Part shown: positions 1 through 9,103 of the stretch, one piece after another
How the letters are laid out: each line of letters starts with the position of its first letter
Numbering within the stretch: position 1 is the first letter of the stretch
Source of the DNA: Bacteriovoracaceae bacterium UBA6200
Lineage (GTDB): Bacteria > Bdellovibrionota > Bacteriovoracia > Bacteriovoracales > Bacteriovoracaceae
Assembly: GCA_002422605.1 (NCBI GenBank)
Contig: DISW01000019.1
Location: 133,508-197,507, forward strand
DNA length: 64,000 nucleotides
Direction of reading: 5' to 3'
Program-made: the position numbers and the translations under genes
The notes under the pieces: model-generated
Databases searched by the model: none
Told to the model about the DNA's origin: nothing
The model's input: only the letters and a program-made list of their open reading frames with translations

Positions 1-149
1 TTTACTTGCAAGTAATGAAGAAGATAGATCAAAGGAATCGTCGCCAAGCTTCCCATTGTTCCCGGGGCCTTAGGTATTTTCCCGGTGAAAAACCACGATA
101 AAAAGCAGACTGTGAGCAATGAAGGAGATTGATTTTTTTGATCTTTCAT
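1..149 (-). CDS. pgpA: Phosphatidylglycerophosphatase A, N-terminal part (runs off the window)
   Basis: Reading leftward from an ATG at 149 the frame stays open to the window edge, giving 49 residues. Residues 23-36 (TGKIPKAPGTMGSL) match the PgpA N-terminal signature G.-.-P-.-APGT-.-GSL, followed by a hydrophobic helix. PgpA dephosphorylates phosphatidylglycerol phosphate in the inner membrane. The catalytic acidic residues would lie beyond the edge and cannot be checked. No clear Shine-Dalgarno precedes the ATG. It is divergent from the gene starting near 211. Confidence 0.72.
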   Translation of the reverse strand, partial: MKDQKNQSPSLLTVCFLSWFFTGKIPKAPGTMGSLATIPLIYLLHYLQV

Positions 150-210
150 AAGATTTACGCTAGTTTTCCTTTTTAAAACTCTAAACGTGATTTGTGAGAT
201 TGGCAAAAAT

Positions 211-1452
211 ATGGCGCAACGTCCGAGTTACCTTAATGACTATGCATTTAATTGGGAGTCATTCGACATCGTTTGTAGTGGTAAGTCCTCATTGGATGCC
301 ACCAATTATCTAGCTGGTTTGGCTGATCGAACCCAGGTATCAAGTTTTTTAAATGGATATGGATTCAACATCGATGATCCTGTTGAGAGTGCAGAACTTT
401 TTGGGATTTTCCAGGAAGCCTTACAATTTATTAAAAGATATTTTTTAAAAGAAGGTAACCCAGAAGGCCTGGATATGAGGGTCCCTAATTACCTCTATTC
501 TATTACTAATATTTCGGAGCTTTTTCTCGCTGCCACCGGTATGTCTTCGGCCAAATTAAAAAATGATGAACAACAGTGGGCCGGGGTCGTTCTCAAAGTT
601 ATGCACACTTTGCTTCATACTGATAAAGATCTCCGTTATCGCTATTTTTCTACCATTCAACAGCAGATCTTCGATCGCTTTTATAAGTTCATTCATAGAG
701 ATGAAGAAAACCGTTTGTTTTTAAGAAACGATAGTGGAACTTCGATTCCTCTCTACGACTTTCAAACGAAGGCTAAAAAAACCAGAGATTCCATTGTTAT
801 TAAACTTCTCCATAAACAAGAAAATGTTGCGGAAGAACTCTTTGATAGAATCGGGATTAGAATCATCACTCATAATAAGCTGGATGCTTTAAGAGTAATC
901 AGATTCCTCCAAAGAAATCACATTATTATCATCAATAATATTAAGCCAAGCCGCTCTCAGAATTCGCTGGTTAGTTTAAAGACATTACGGACTAGAATCT
1001 TTTCCCTTTATAAAGAATCAATTCGTACTGAAATGCCAGAGAATGTCTTTTATCAGAAGTTAAATGAGTTAATTGAAGATTGCTCTCCAATAACTAAGCA
1101 TCACGATAACCGCCATACATCTGATGAGTATCGCGCGATCCATTTTACTGGACGACAACTTATTAAATACCGAAATCCTTTCATGGCCTCATTTAATGAG
1201 GTTAGAAAGCAGGCCATGAACGACAGAGAAAATCCTCTCTCTCAGTCACTTCTGCAGCTTGATACTTCTCCTATCTCTCAAGATGTTCGCTTTTTTTATC
1301 CTTTTGAAGTTCAATTAACGGATTATGAGAGCCACGTTAAAAATACTCAAGGGGAAGCTTCACACGCAGAGTACAAGAAAGCTCAATTGAAATCAGCGAT
1401 GAAGCGTATTTTCAAACCTATCATTGAGATGAATAACCTAAAAGTTGATTAA
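211..1452 (+). CDS. TIGR04552-like protein with RelA/SpoT-type fold
   Basis: This is a 413-residue soluble protein. I chose the ATG at 211 over an in-frame GTG at 187; neither has a strong ribosome site. Its second half has the order of motifs seen in RelA/SpoT nucleotidyltransferase domains: FDRIGIRII (like the D-x-x-G-x-R-I strand), SDEYRAIHFTG (like G-Y-R-S-x-H), FEVQLTD (like E-x-Q-I-R-T) and a later HAEYKK. The resemblance to the TIGR04552 family is from memory. Whether it makes (p)ppGpp is unknown, since the pattern is divergent. The stop overlaps the convergent hydrolase gene by 4 bases. Confidence 0.62.
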   Translation: MAQRPSYLNDYAFNWESFDIVCSGKSSLDATNYLAGLADRTQVSSFLNGYGFNIDDPVESAELFGIFQEALQFIKRYFLKEGNPEGLDMRVPNYLYSITNISELFLAATGMSSAKLKNDEQQWAGVVLKVMHTLLHTDKDLRYRYFSTIQQQIFDRFYKFIHRDEENRLFLRNDSGTSIPLYDFQTKAKKTRDSIVIKLLHKQENVAEELFDRIGIRIITHNKLDALRVIRFLQRNHIIIINNIKPSRSQNSLVSLKTLRTRIFSLYKESIRTEMPENVFYQKLNELIEDCSPITKHHDNRHTSDEYRAIHFTGRQLIKYRNPFMASFNEVRKQAMNDRENPLSQSLLQLDTSPISQDVRFFYPFEVQLTDYESHVKNTQGEASHAEYKKAQLKSAMKRIFKPIIEMNNLKVD

Positions 1453-2333
1453 AAGTTCTGCTTTATAAAAAGAGCAATCCTTTCATTTACCATGTCCGGG
1501 TAATCTGCCTGTGGAACGTGAGAACCATTTTTCATAAAATAAGTTTCACTATTTGGTAAGAGGGTAGCGAGAGTGCGCTGAAGATGATTGGGAATGACAT
1601 TATCTTTATGTCCACCCATTATCAGGGCAGGCATTGTCATTTTCTCAAGGCCATGAGTAATATTTTGTTTGGTCATTTCATTAAAGAGCTGAAAAAAAAC
1701 CTCAGCTCCTAACTGTCCTACACGATTCAGATAGATCTCAATAAATTCTTTAGAAACCTTGGAGCGATTAAAGCCCGTTGTATGGATGATTTCTCTAACC
1801 AGAGGATTCATACCGCCAGTGGACCAGACTTTTTTAAAGATCTCTGGATATTTTTCCAATCCCAGGGCCGCGATCGGAGTAATAAACTCCATGAGGTTAG
1901 TGTCAAACATGACATCTTTAACATTGATGAAAGTTCCGGAAATAAGGACCATGCCTTTTACTAGTTTGGGAAAGTCCTGTGCCAATTGCAGACACACATT
2001 TACGCCCATACTGTGACCTAGCATGATCGATTCCTCAATACCAAGAAATGAACACAGTCCTGCTACGTCTTGGGCCATCTGAGTAAAAGTGATCTTTTCG
2101 ACATTTTGTTGACCGGTAGACTGGAAGTGCCCTCGATAGTCATGAATCAAAATCTGGTAACCAAGTCTATCAAAGTATTCTGTCTGAAACTTCCAATGGT
2201 GATTACTGCATACGAGTCCATAATTGAATACTAGTATGGGTCTTGAATGATCTATAGATTGAAAATTTTTAACGTAAAAAATTTGTTCATTATCTTCAGT
2301 TTTAAAAAAATTGGCATCACTAGTTTGAAACAT
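1449..2333 (-). CDS. Alpha/beta hydrolase
   Basis: This 294-residue protein has the alpha/beta hydrolase fold. The nucleophile elbow is GHSMG near residue 107, the acid is likely the Asp in GGHKDN, and the catalytic His lies in NGSHVPQ near the C-terminus. An HDYRGH segment forms the usual strand before the elbow. There is no signal peptide, so it is probably cytoplasmic. The substrate cannot be told. It is the last gene of a leftward series greA-recG-FHA-hydrolase, with only 3 bases between it and the FHA gene. Confidence 0.85.
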   Translation of the reverse strand: MFQTSDANFFKTEDNEQIFYVKNFQSIDHSRPILVFNYGLVCSNHHWKFQTEYFDRLGYQILIHDYRGHFQSTGQQNVEKITFTQMAQDVAGLCSFLGIEESIMLGHSMGVNVCLQLAQDFPKLVKGMVLISGTFINVKDVMFDTNLMEFITPIAALGLEKYPEIFKKVWSTGGMNPLVREIIHTTGFNRSKVSKEFIEIYLNRVGQLGAEVFFQLFNEMTKQNITHGLEKMTMPALIMGGHKDNVIPNHLQRTLATLLPNSETYFMKNGSHVPQADYPDMVNERIALFIKQNF

Positions 2334-2336
2334 TGG

Positions 2337-2744
2337 CTACTTCATAAGTTGGGTTAGACGTTCAATAATGGGAAGTCTGTTAGAGTCTTCCGCGACCAGT
2401 TGGTTTAATTTCTTATCCAGAATGATTCTTTTTACCGGGATTTCTGTTTCCTCAAAAATGCAAATTTTAATAATGGTGTTACCGAGGGTAATCAGATCGT
2501 TCATTTTTAGCTTTCTGATATTGGAAGCCCTTTTTCCGTTTATTAAAAAGAAATCCACACCTTTTTGAGGATGAATTAATAACTCTTTTCCTAAGACTTC
2601 CAGCATGACATGAGAAGGCAGAATACTATTATCTTCTATGCATAGATCCCCAGTGTTTCTACCCAGGTAAATCTGATTTTGAAAGAATTGATAGTTATTG
2701 AGGACATTATTGTCCGTACTCTTCTGGATCTCTAAATTGATCAT
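2337..2744 (-). CDS. Small FHA-domain protein
   Basis: This 135-residue protein is essentially a single forkhead-associated domain. It shows IYLGRNTGD (the G-R strand), ILPSHVML (equivalent of S-x-x-H) and FLINGKRA (the conserved N-G). FHA domains bind phosphothreonine peptides. No second domain is present, so it is likely an adaptor. It sits 9 bases after recG and 3 bases before the hydrolase gene, so it is probably cotranscribed with them. Confidence 0.75.
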   Translation of the reverse strand: MINLEIQKSTDNNVLNNYQFFQNQIYLGRNTGDLCIEDNSILPSHVMLEVLGKELLIHPQKGVDFFLINGKRASNIRKLKMNDLITLGNTIIKICIFEETEIPVKRIILDKKLNQLVAEDSNRLPIIERLTQLMK

Positions 2745-2753
2745 AGGAACCTC

Positions 2754-4850
2754 TTAAATAGTATCGAGGATTTTTTGATCTTTTGCGAGTCTTTCAAAAT
2801 GTGGGGTCAAAAGCTCCGGGTGTGTTGCCTGGAGCTTTTCTAAGTCAGCAACAACCTGCTCTAAAATTGCGGTATGGGTTAAGAAACTTGCCAGCTTCTT
2901 ACTTACGACTGTTCCTGATTGATCCACTCCGAAAATATCGCCTTCGCCTCTGAAGCGTAAGTCTTCCTCTGCAATAACAAATCCGTCCAGATTGTTTTCA
3001 ACCACTCTTAAACGCTCGTTCGCCTCTGGAGAAACCTCTTTATCCAAAACGAGAAAGCAAAAACCTGGTTTTTCTCCACGACCAACCCGTCCTCTCAACT
3101 GATGAAGAGAAGAAAGCCCAAAGCGTTCAGGATTATAGATACTCATGATGGTGGCATTTGGAATATTAATACCGACTTCAATCACGCTGGTGGAAATGAG
3201 AATCTGGATTTTTTTACCCCGGAAATGTCTCACAGTCGTTTCTTTTTCTTCGGCTTTCATCTGCCCATGGAGCATACCAATTGAGAATTCAGGAAAAGTT
3301 TTTTGATATTTTATAAGTGAATCTTTTACATTTTGAATATCGAGAGTTTCCGATTCTTCAATTGCCGGGAATACAAAATAAGCTTGCTCGCCAAGCAGAA
3401 GACGGGCCTTGATAAACTCAAGATACTTCTGATAATTAACTTTTTCCGTGATCCGGGTCTTAATTCCTTTTCGACCAGATGGCATCATCTTAATTGAAGA
3501 TATATCCAGATCTCCATATTGGGCGAGACTCAGGGTTCTTGGAATAGGTGTTGCTGTCATAATTAAGGAATGGGCACCATCACCCTTAGCAACTAAACGA
3601 AGTCTTTGTTCGACTCCAAATTTATGCTGTTCATCGATGATAGCAAGACCTAATTTTTTAAAGATAACTGAATCCTGAAACAAAGAATGAGTACCGATGA
3701 CAATTTCAGTTGTTCCTTCGGCCAATTTTTTTAAAATGACTTTTTTATCTTTCGCCTTAGTTGATCCTAAAAGAAGATCAATCTCGAGCGCCGGATTAAG
3801 CTGTTTAAAAGACTCGAAGTGCTGGATCGCCAAAGCTTCTGTCGGACACATAAAGGCGACCTGGTGGTCTGAACGATTGGCAACCCGGGCAGCCAGAAAG
3901 GCGACGATTGTTTTTCCACAACCCACATCACCTTGAACCATTCTCATCATGGGGTGACCTGACTTAAAATCTTTTAAAATTTCGCCAAATACCTTCAATT
4001 GATCTGAAGTGAGTTCAAAGGGGAGATGCTTTACCAGGTCGTTTACCTTATTTTCATCTAAGCTAATAACCGGAGCAGCTTTCCTCTTGATAAACTTTCT
4101 TCTGGTTTGAATCTTTAACTGATCACTTAGGAATTCTTCGTAGATTAAACGTTCTTCAGCAGCTTCTTTTAACTTGGGAGAGAAATCATCTACGGGAATT
4201 TTTCCATGAATGACTTTAAAGGCTTGGCCAAGACTCATTTTTTTATCGTAGCCGAGTTCCGGTAAAGTCTGCGGTATGTTCTCCCAAAGATGCTTAGGGA
4301 TGAGATCCAGAACTTTCTTAAGGTGAACACCACTTGTTTTGTTAACAGTTGGGTATTCTATAATATAGGCGTTGAAATTGCTTTCGGGATCGATAATTTG
4401 AGGATTAGTAACTTGTTTCTGGGCCTTAAATTCCTGGACCTGCCCAAGGAAAGCTATGCGCTCCAGAGCTTCGATTTGTTTTTTTTGATTGGGATAGAGA
4501 TTAAACCAACGAAGACTAAGAGTTTCATGGGAGAGATCGTCTTTTACGACAACATAACCGTTAAATAAGAGGATATTTCCTTTTCCTCTTCTTCCGAAGG
4601 CCGGCTTGATATCTACATGAAGAACTTTTCCAGAGCCTTTGAAGAATTGATCAAGTATGGCTTCCCGAAAAGGCTGGAAGGATGGCATTTTATGGATTCT
4701 CAATGGGAGAATCCATAAAAGTTCCAATACCGTCTTAATACCGGCTTCAGTTAATTTAGTTATGGTTGGTGATGGTTTTTTACCGGCAACCAGAGCTTCT
4801 AATGGCGAGTACCAATTGATGTCACTCGTAGCTGAGTTCCTGGACCTCAT
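2754..4850 (-). CDS. recG: ATP-dependent DNA helicase RecG
   Basis: This 698-residue protein is slightly shorter than typical RecG. It shows an N-terminal wedge/OB region, then superfamily 2 helicase motifs: Walker A GDVGCGKT, motif II IIDEQHKFG, motif III TATPIPRT, and motif VI LRGRVGRG, with the RecG-type C-terminal tail. RecG remodels stalled forks and branched DNA. Its start overlaps the end of greA by 29 bases, so translation may be coupled; a shorter start is possible. Confidence 0.95.
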   Translation of the reverse strand: MRSRNSATSDINWYSPLEALVAGKKPSPTITKLTEAGIKTVLELLWILPLRIHKMPSFQPFREAILDQFFKGSGKVLHVDIKPAFGRRGKGNILLFNGYVVVKDDLSHETLSLRWFNLYPNQKKQIEALERIAFLGQVQEFKAQKQVTNPQIIDPESNFNAYIIEYPTVNKTSGVHLKKVLDLIPKHLWENIPQTLPELGYDKKMSLGQAFKVIHGKIPVDDFSPKLKEAAEERLIYEEFLSDQLKIQTRRKFIKRKAAPVISLDENKVNDLVKHLPFELTSDQLKVFGEILKDFKSGHPMMRMVQGDVGCGKTIVAFLAARVANRSDHQVAFMCPTEALAIQHFESFKQLNPALEIDLLLGSTKAKDKKVILKKLAEGTTEIVIGTHSLFQDSVIFKKLGLAIIDEQHKFGVEQRLRLVAKGDGAHSLIMTATPIPRTLSLAQYGDLDISSIKMMPSGRKGIKTRITEKVNYQKYLEFIKARLLLGEQAYFVFPAIEESETLDIQNVKDSLIKYQKTFPEFSIGMLHGQMKAEEKETTVRHFRGKKIQILISTSVIEVGINIPNATIMSIYNPERFGLSSLHQLRGRVGRGEKPGFCFLVLDKEVSPEANERLRVVENNLDGFVIAEEDLRFRGEGDIFGVDQSGTVVSKKLASFLTHTAILEQVVADLEKLQATHPELLTPHFERLAKDQKILDTI

Positions 4851-5295
4851 AAATCAAATCGCCCTTTGGTGCTTTGACAATGATCTCATCTCCCTCTTCT
4901 TTTCCAATGAGGGCCCTTCCAAGCGGAGAGTTATATGAGATTTTGTTTGGATCAGTCATGGCTTCATCTTCACCAACAATTTGGTAAGTGAAGCTTATGT
5001 CTTTTTGAGTATCATAAATTTTAACAGTGGCCCCAAAGACAATCTTATCAGTTTTAAGTGTTACGACATTTACTATGCGGGCACGGGCAAGTTTGCTTTG
5101 AAGATCTAATATTCTTCCTTCAATAATCGACTGACGTTCTTTAGCAGCATGATATTCAGCATTTTCTTTAAGGTCGCCAAGCTCGCGAGCTTCAGAAATC
5201 GCCTGTTTGATTTCTTCTCGCTCAACTTTAACAAGTTGGCTAAGTTCATCTTCTAGCAGTTTCCTGCCATTTAATGTCATAGGACATTCGCTCAT
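4822..5295 (-). CDS. greA: Transcription elongation factor GreA
   Basis: This 157-residue protein has the GreA/GreB layout: an N-terminal coiled coil containing the signature RELGDLKENAEYHAAKERQ around residues 37-55, whose acidic tip enters the RNA polymerase secondary channel, and a C-terminal FKBP-like domain. It stimulates transcript cleavage in backtracked polymerase. Length and N-terminus favour GreA over GreB. It lies 11 bases after a zinc-ribbon gene and overlaps recG. Confidence 0.94.
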   Translation of the reverse strand: MSECPMTLNGRKLLEDELSQLVKVEREEIKQAISEARELGDLKENAEYHAAKERQSIIEGRILDLQSKLARARIVNVVTLKTDKIVFGATVKIYDTQKDISFTYQIVGEDEAMTDPNKISYNSPLGRALIGKEEGDEIIVKAPKGDLIYEVQELSYE

Positions 5296-5306
5296 AAAAT
5301 CCTCAA

Positions 5307-5597
5307 TTATTTTTTAAATAAGGCCGCTGCTTTTGCCAGGGCATCCTGTCTTTCTTTGTCAGGGTTCGTATCCAAAGAGCCTATCTTAAAATAATCACAA
5401 AAGTTAGCTTTCTCTTTGTCTTGAACCCTATCCGCTGAAGGTTCACGGCACTCGTTATAGGCCTTAGGATCATAGAATTGGCACATCTTACAACACCGGA
5501 TATCCGCCATGCAATGGGGGCAAACGTCACGGCGTCCAACCATAATCTTATAAGTATCTGAAAGTGGTTTACCACATTTGTAACAAGTAAGGGACAA
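5307..5597 (-). CDS. Cysteine-rich zinc-ribbon protein
   Basis: This small 96-residue protein is rich in paired cysteines: CYKCGK near residue 5, CPHC near 26, CCKMC near 35, then single Cys in NECRE and FCDYF. The pairs form at least one and probably two metal sites. I know no function. It sits directly upstream of greA on the same strand, which hints at co-expression with transcription or repair functions but proves nothing. Confidence 0.7.
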   Translation of the reverse strand: MSLTCYKCGKPLSDTYKIMVGRRDVCPHCMADIRCCKMCQFYDPKAYNECREPSADRVQDKEKANFCDYFKIGSLDTNPDKERQDALAKAAALFKK

Positions 5598-5598
5598 A

Positions 5599-6108
5599 TT
5601 AAAACTCCTGTCCTACGCCAATTCCTAAGCCAAATCCGTTTTGAGGGTTGGTAGGAGCGAAGTAAATCTTTGGGGTATTACGTTTGTTATATTCTTCGAC
5701 CGATTTCTGCAATAAATACTCATTATTGTACTGATTGGTTTTTGAAATCAAATAACTAATCGCAATCATACTGACTCCTCCGAAAAGAAGGATGTTTCGG
5801 CTGGCTATACCATCGTTTTGACCATCCGAAGTTCTTAAAAAACTTCCTAGTACCATTGCCGTTCCAAGAGTCGATAATGCAGCACTTTTCCAAGTAGGGC
5901 GATTATTCTCCTGGTATTCATCTAAGAGATCTTTTGCCACTTCATCTTTTTCTAAGTAGTAGCGTAAACCTTCGCCTCTATGCTTATTGCTTACATCAAC
6001 CAGCACTTCTTGATAGTTAATCGTTGCAACTCGGCTGCACGTTTCGGCTGCCCAGGCGACGCTGATCTGCAGCAGGAAAATTAAAATCAAAACAGTCGGT
6101 TTTAACAT
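5599..6108 (-). CDS. Secreted or membrane protein of unknown function
   Basis: This 169-residue protein starts with a signal peptide (residues 1-20, likely cut after AWA). It has a central hydrophobic stretch around residues 78-118 that could be one or two membrane helices, and ends in a glycine-rich FGLGIGVGQEF segment that could be a closing beta strand. I recognise no family. It begins the leftward run towards greA-recG, with 1 base before the zinc-ribbon gene. Confidence 0.6.
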   Translation of the reverse strand: MLKPTVLILIFLLQISVAWAAETCSRVATINYQEVLVDVSNKHRGEGLRYYLEKDEVAKDLLDEYQENNRPTWKSAALSTLGTAMVLGSFLRTSDGQNDGIASRNILLFGGVSMIAISYLISKTNQYNNEYLLQKSVEEYNKRNTPKIYFAPTNPQNGFGLGIGVGQEF

Positions 6109-6192
6109 GGGGTAAATACTTCTCTCACGCCTAAGGCATTGGTTCTCTGGGCATTTTAACTTACCATAAAATAAAAAGCGACCTTGTAATTT

Positions 6193-7905
6193 ATGGATTT
6201 AATCAAGACAGGCATTGGAATTTCTAAAACCATCAAGAATGTTTCGCGCTTCCGCGAAATTCTTACTGTATTAAGTCGCCATGGGTTTTCCGAACTTATC
6301 GTAAAATCTGGTCTAGATAAATTAATTCCAGGTTTTGTCCTGCCCGCCAGGGTTTCAGAGCTTAAAAATGAAACCTTAAGTAATGATGAGTGGTGGGGTA
6401 TTTTTGGTACTCAACTGCGATTGAGTTTTGAGGAGCTTGGCCCAAGCTTTATTAAAGTTGGCCAATTATTGGCAACCAGAGAAGATATTCTTGAACCTTC
6501 GATGATTCGTCAGCTTAAGCTTTTACAGAATAAGGTTAAAGGGATCCCATTCGATGCAGCCTTAAAGGTTATTGAATCAAATCTCGGTAAAAGCTGGCAG
6601 GAAGTTTTTTCATCCATAGAACAAGAACCCATTGGTACCGCTTCAATCGGTGTGGTTTATAAAGCGGAACTTCATGATGGCCAGAAAGTCGTCGTAAAAG
6701 TTCGAAGACCCCATATTGCCAAAACGCTGCTTACCGATTTTGAGATACTTCTTTTTATCGTTCAACAAATAGAGAAAGTTTCAACTGAAATAAAGTTCAT
6801 GGGCATGTCCCGGATGATATCGGATTTTTTCAAGAGCACGGATAATGAACTCAATTTTTTGATTGAAGCCCAGAACTGTGAGCGTTTACGTAAAAACCTT
6901 GAAGTGATCGATAAAGATGGATTCCTGGTAGTGCCTAAGGTTTATCGGGAATATTCAACTCAAGAAGTTTTGGTCCTTGAATTCCTGGATGGGAAACCGT
7001 TCAATGAGTTTAAATCAATGGCCGAGATTGGCCCTGATATCGCAGAAAAACTAGAAAAAAGTATTGAGCTCTTTACCCATACATTACTTGCCGACGGCTT
7101 TTTCCATGCCGATCTTCACGGCGGTAATTTCTTTGTCCTGAAAGACAGACGAATTGGAATTATTGATTTCGGACTAATGGGTACCCTTAGTAAAAAAAAT
7201 CGCGCCAATCTTATTGCCATCCTTTATGCAGTCATCACCTACAATTTTGATAACCTGGTTTATGAATTCCTGGATGTCGCTGAGTATGAGGCCATTCCAA
7301 ATCATGAGGAATTGATCCGGGATATTAAGGATGCTCTTTCTCCTTATATTGGTCTGAGTATAAAAGAGACGAATATGACGGGTCTAGTTCAAGGACTGGT
7401 CCGAACGTTAAGTAAGCATCAACTCTATCTTCCACGGGAATGGTTTATTATCTTCCGCGCTCTCATGACCTTAGATGGAGTAGGCAAGTCCATCGGACTC
7501 GATCTCAACATATTTAAAGTGCTGGAAAAAGATATTCCTCATTTAGTGACGGAACTTATTTCAAAACAAAATGCTCAAGAAGAACTTATGTGGGTGGCCA
7601 AGGACGTGGTCAGTTCTTTGAGGATTATTCCTAAGCATATCAAATGGTTTCTCAAAGAGACTTCCCAGCATAATTATTCTCCGGAAATTAGAATCAGAGA
7701 TTTCGCCCGTCTTTCCCGAGGTATCAACCGCTCATTTTATATTCTTGGTCTCTCGCTTATGGCGGCGGTATTTATCCTCTGCGGATCACTCTTCGTCCTG
7801 GATCTGAAAGTGACCAGATTTGCAGATATCCCGGCCTTAACCTGGATCTTCTGGAGTATTGCGGCCTATATGATGGGTCGGGTAGCGATGCTGCGAAAGT
7901 TTTAG
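6193..7905 (+). CDS. ABC1/UbiB (AarF) family atypical kinase
   Basis: This 570-residue protein carries the UbiB family signatures. GPSFIKVGQLLATRED is the KxGQ motif, VVVKVRRP the lysine strand, HADLHGGNFFV the catalytic loop, and IIDFGLMG the metal-binding DFG equivalent. Two C-terminal membrane helices (about residues 515-565) anchor it. UbiB proteins support isoprenoid quinone biosynthesis by an ATPase-type activity. No other quinone gene is adjacent. It converges on the GNAT gene with a 4-base overlap. Confidence 0.9.
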   Translation: MDLIKTGIGISKTIKNVSRFREILTVLSRHGFSELIVKSGLDKLIPGFVLPARVSELKNETLSNDEWWGIFGTQLRLSFEELGPSFIKVGQLLATREDILEPSMIRQLKLLQNKVKGIPFDAALKVIESNLGKSWQEVFSSIEQEPIGTASIGVVYKAELHDGQKVVVKVRRPHIAKTLLTDFEILLFIVQQIEKVSTEIKFMGMSRMISDFFKSTDNELNFLIEAQNCERLRKNLEVIDKDGFLVVPKVYREYSTQEVLVLEFLDGKPFNEFKSMAEIGPDIAEKLEKSIELFTHTLLADGFFHADLHGGNFFVLKDRRIGIIDFGLMGTLSKKNRANLIAILYAVITYNFDNLVYEFLDVAEYEAIPNHEELIRDIKDALSPYIGLSIKETNMTGLVQGLVRTLSKHQLYLPREWFIIFRALMTLDGVGKSIGLDLNIFKVLEKDIPHLVTELISKQNAQEELMWVAKDVVSSLRIIPKHIKWFLKETSQHNYSPEIRIRDFARLSRGINRSFYILGLSLMAAVFILCGSLFVLDLKVTRFADIPALTWIFWSIAAYMMGRVAMLRKF

Positions 7906-8924
7906 ATACTATCTAAGCCGCTAATGAATAGGGTCGGTAATTCAAGCTCTTCAAAGGTTCCTGGTCCTAATATCCCTCTTAAAAAATCCTGTACCTCTAA
8001 AGCATGAAGTTCATCGTTATAGTTAAAGAAGACTTCCTGCTTCATGAGATTGATATTTTGAATCTGAATTTTATCCTGAGTGAAATCCCGAATGAAATCA
8101 GTAAAAAGTTTTAAGTCCCCTGTTCCAAGGAAAAATTGATATTGCTGCTGTTCTGTTGGTAGAAGCTCTTTTCCCATCCAGACCTTTCCGTGAGTACCAA
8201 TTTCTTCTATAAATTGATTTAAAGGGATCGTAGAGCCATATTCGTAAATAATTCCTGGAAGGTCCTGGCCCTTATTAATAAAATAATAGTCTCCAATCCC
8301 CTGACCGGTGCGGTTTATGTGAAGGTCTGAACTTGTCACTTTCTCAATGAGGCTCCAGTCTTCATCAGTGCGGTCAACTGTGAGGTACTCTTTTGCAAAA
8401 GACGTCTGATAAAGAGACTTAATCTGGATCTTTTCAGAATCAGTTAAGGCTTCATACGTAGTTTTTTCCAGAAGAGGATTTTCAAGTCCTCCGGTGAACT
8501 CGTATTGAGATCCACAGAGGTAAAATCCAAATTTATTATAGAGCTCTTCAAGGTCACTCCATAAGAGAAAGAAAGCAGCATCAGATCTCATCGTAGCTAA
8601 GACATCGTTAAACAATGTCTGAAAAAGTCCTTCACCACGTCTTTTCTCGTCGACAGCGATACCACCCAGGAGAATGATAGGATGTTTTTTTTCATTGATA
8701 GTCAGCGTTCTCTCTCGTGCACCTATGTGAGCGAGGACATTCTCATTCTCATCAATCAGAATGAAGCAGTTGTGGTGATTAGAAGGATCTATCAACGGAG
8801 CAAAATCCACTTTAAAAGAATCCGGCGACTGATATTTAAAAGAAGTTTCGATTAATTTCAGCGTTGCTGGAAATAGTTCAGGTTTTTCTTTTAAGGTTTT
8901 TATCTGAGGGAAAATTTTGCCCAT
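7902..8924 (-). CDS. GNAT-family N-acetyltransferase
   Basis: This is a 340-residue protein. Residues about 80-105 contain LLGGIAVDEKRRGEGLF, which matches GNAT motif A (R/Q-x-x-G-x-G/A) that binds the acetyl-CoA pyrophosphate. The preceding strand with VLAHIGARE also fits. The protein is twice the length of a single GNAT domain, so a second, more divergent domain (residues about 190-340) is likely. The substrate is unknown. It is divergent from the flagellin genes. Confidence 0.75.
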   Translation of the reverse strand: MGKIFPQIKTLKEKPELFPATLKLIETSFKYQSPDSFKVDFAPLIDPSNHHNCFILIDENENVLAHIGARERTLTINEKKHPIILLGGIAVDEKRRGEGLFQTLFNDVLATMRSDAAFFLLWSDLEELYNKFGFYLCGSQYEFTGGLENPLLEKTTYEALTDSEKIQIKSLYQTSFAKEYLTVDRTDEDWSLIEKVTSSDLHINRTGQGIGDYYFINKGQDLPGIIYEYGSTIPLNQFIEEIGTHGKVWMGKELLPTEQQQYQFFLGTGDLKLFTDFIRDFTQDKIQIQNINLMKQEVFFNYNDELHALEVQDFLRGILGPGTFEELELPTLFISGLDSI

Positions 8925-8995
8925 ACTTAAATCTCCGTGATTTCAATAATTTGAACCCATTTTTTATCTTCTGTCGAATTTTTTTACATTCAAAC

Positions 8996-9022
8996 TCAAG
9001 TCTTTTGCTGTGTTGTCGAAAA
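8996..9022 (+). promoter_or_regulatory. Sigma28 (FliA)-type promoter for the first flagellin
   Basis: TCAAGTCT, 11 bases, then GTCGAAAA matches the enterobacterial sigma28 consensus TAAAGTTT-N11-GCCGATAA at 6 of 8 positions in each half with exact spacing. It lies about 80 bases upstream of the flagellin ATG, followed by a good AGGAGGA ribosome site at 9094-9100. Confidence 0.65.
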
Positions 9023-9103
9023 GTTATGCATGACGGCCAGCAAGGTCATCATCGCTCTCTCTCACGGATTCGAGAATGAGTGAAACCCAATCAAGGAGGA
9101 TTT

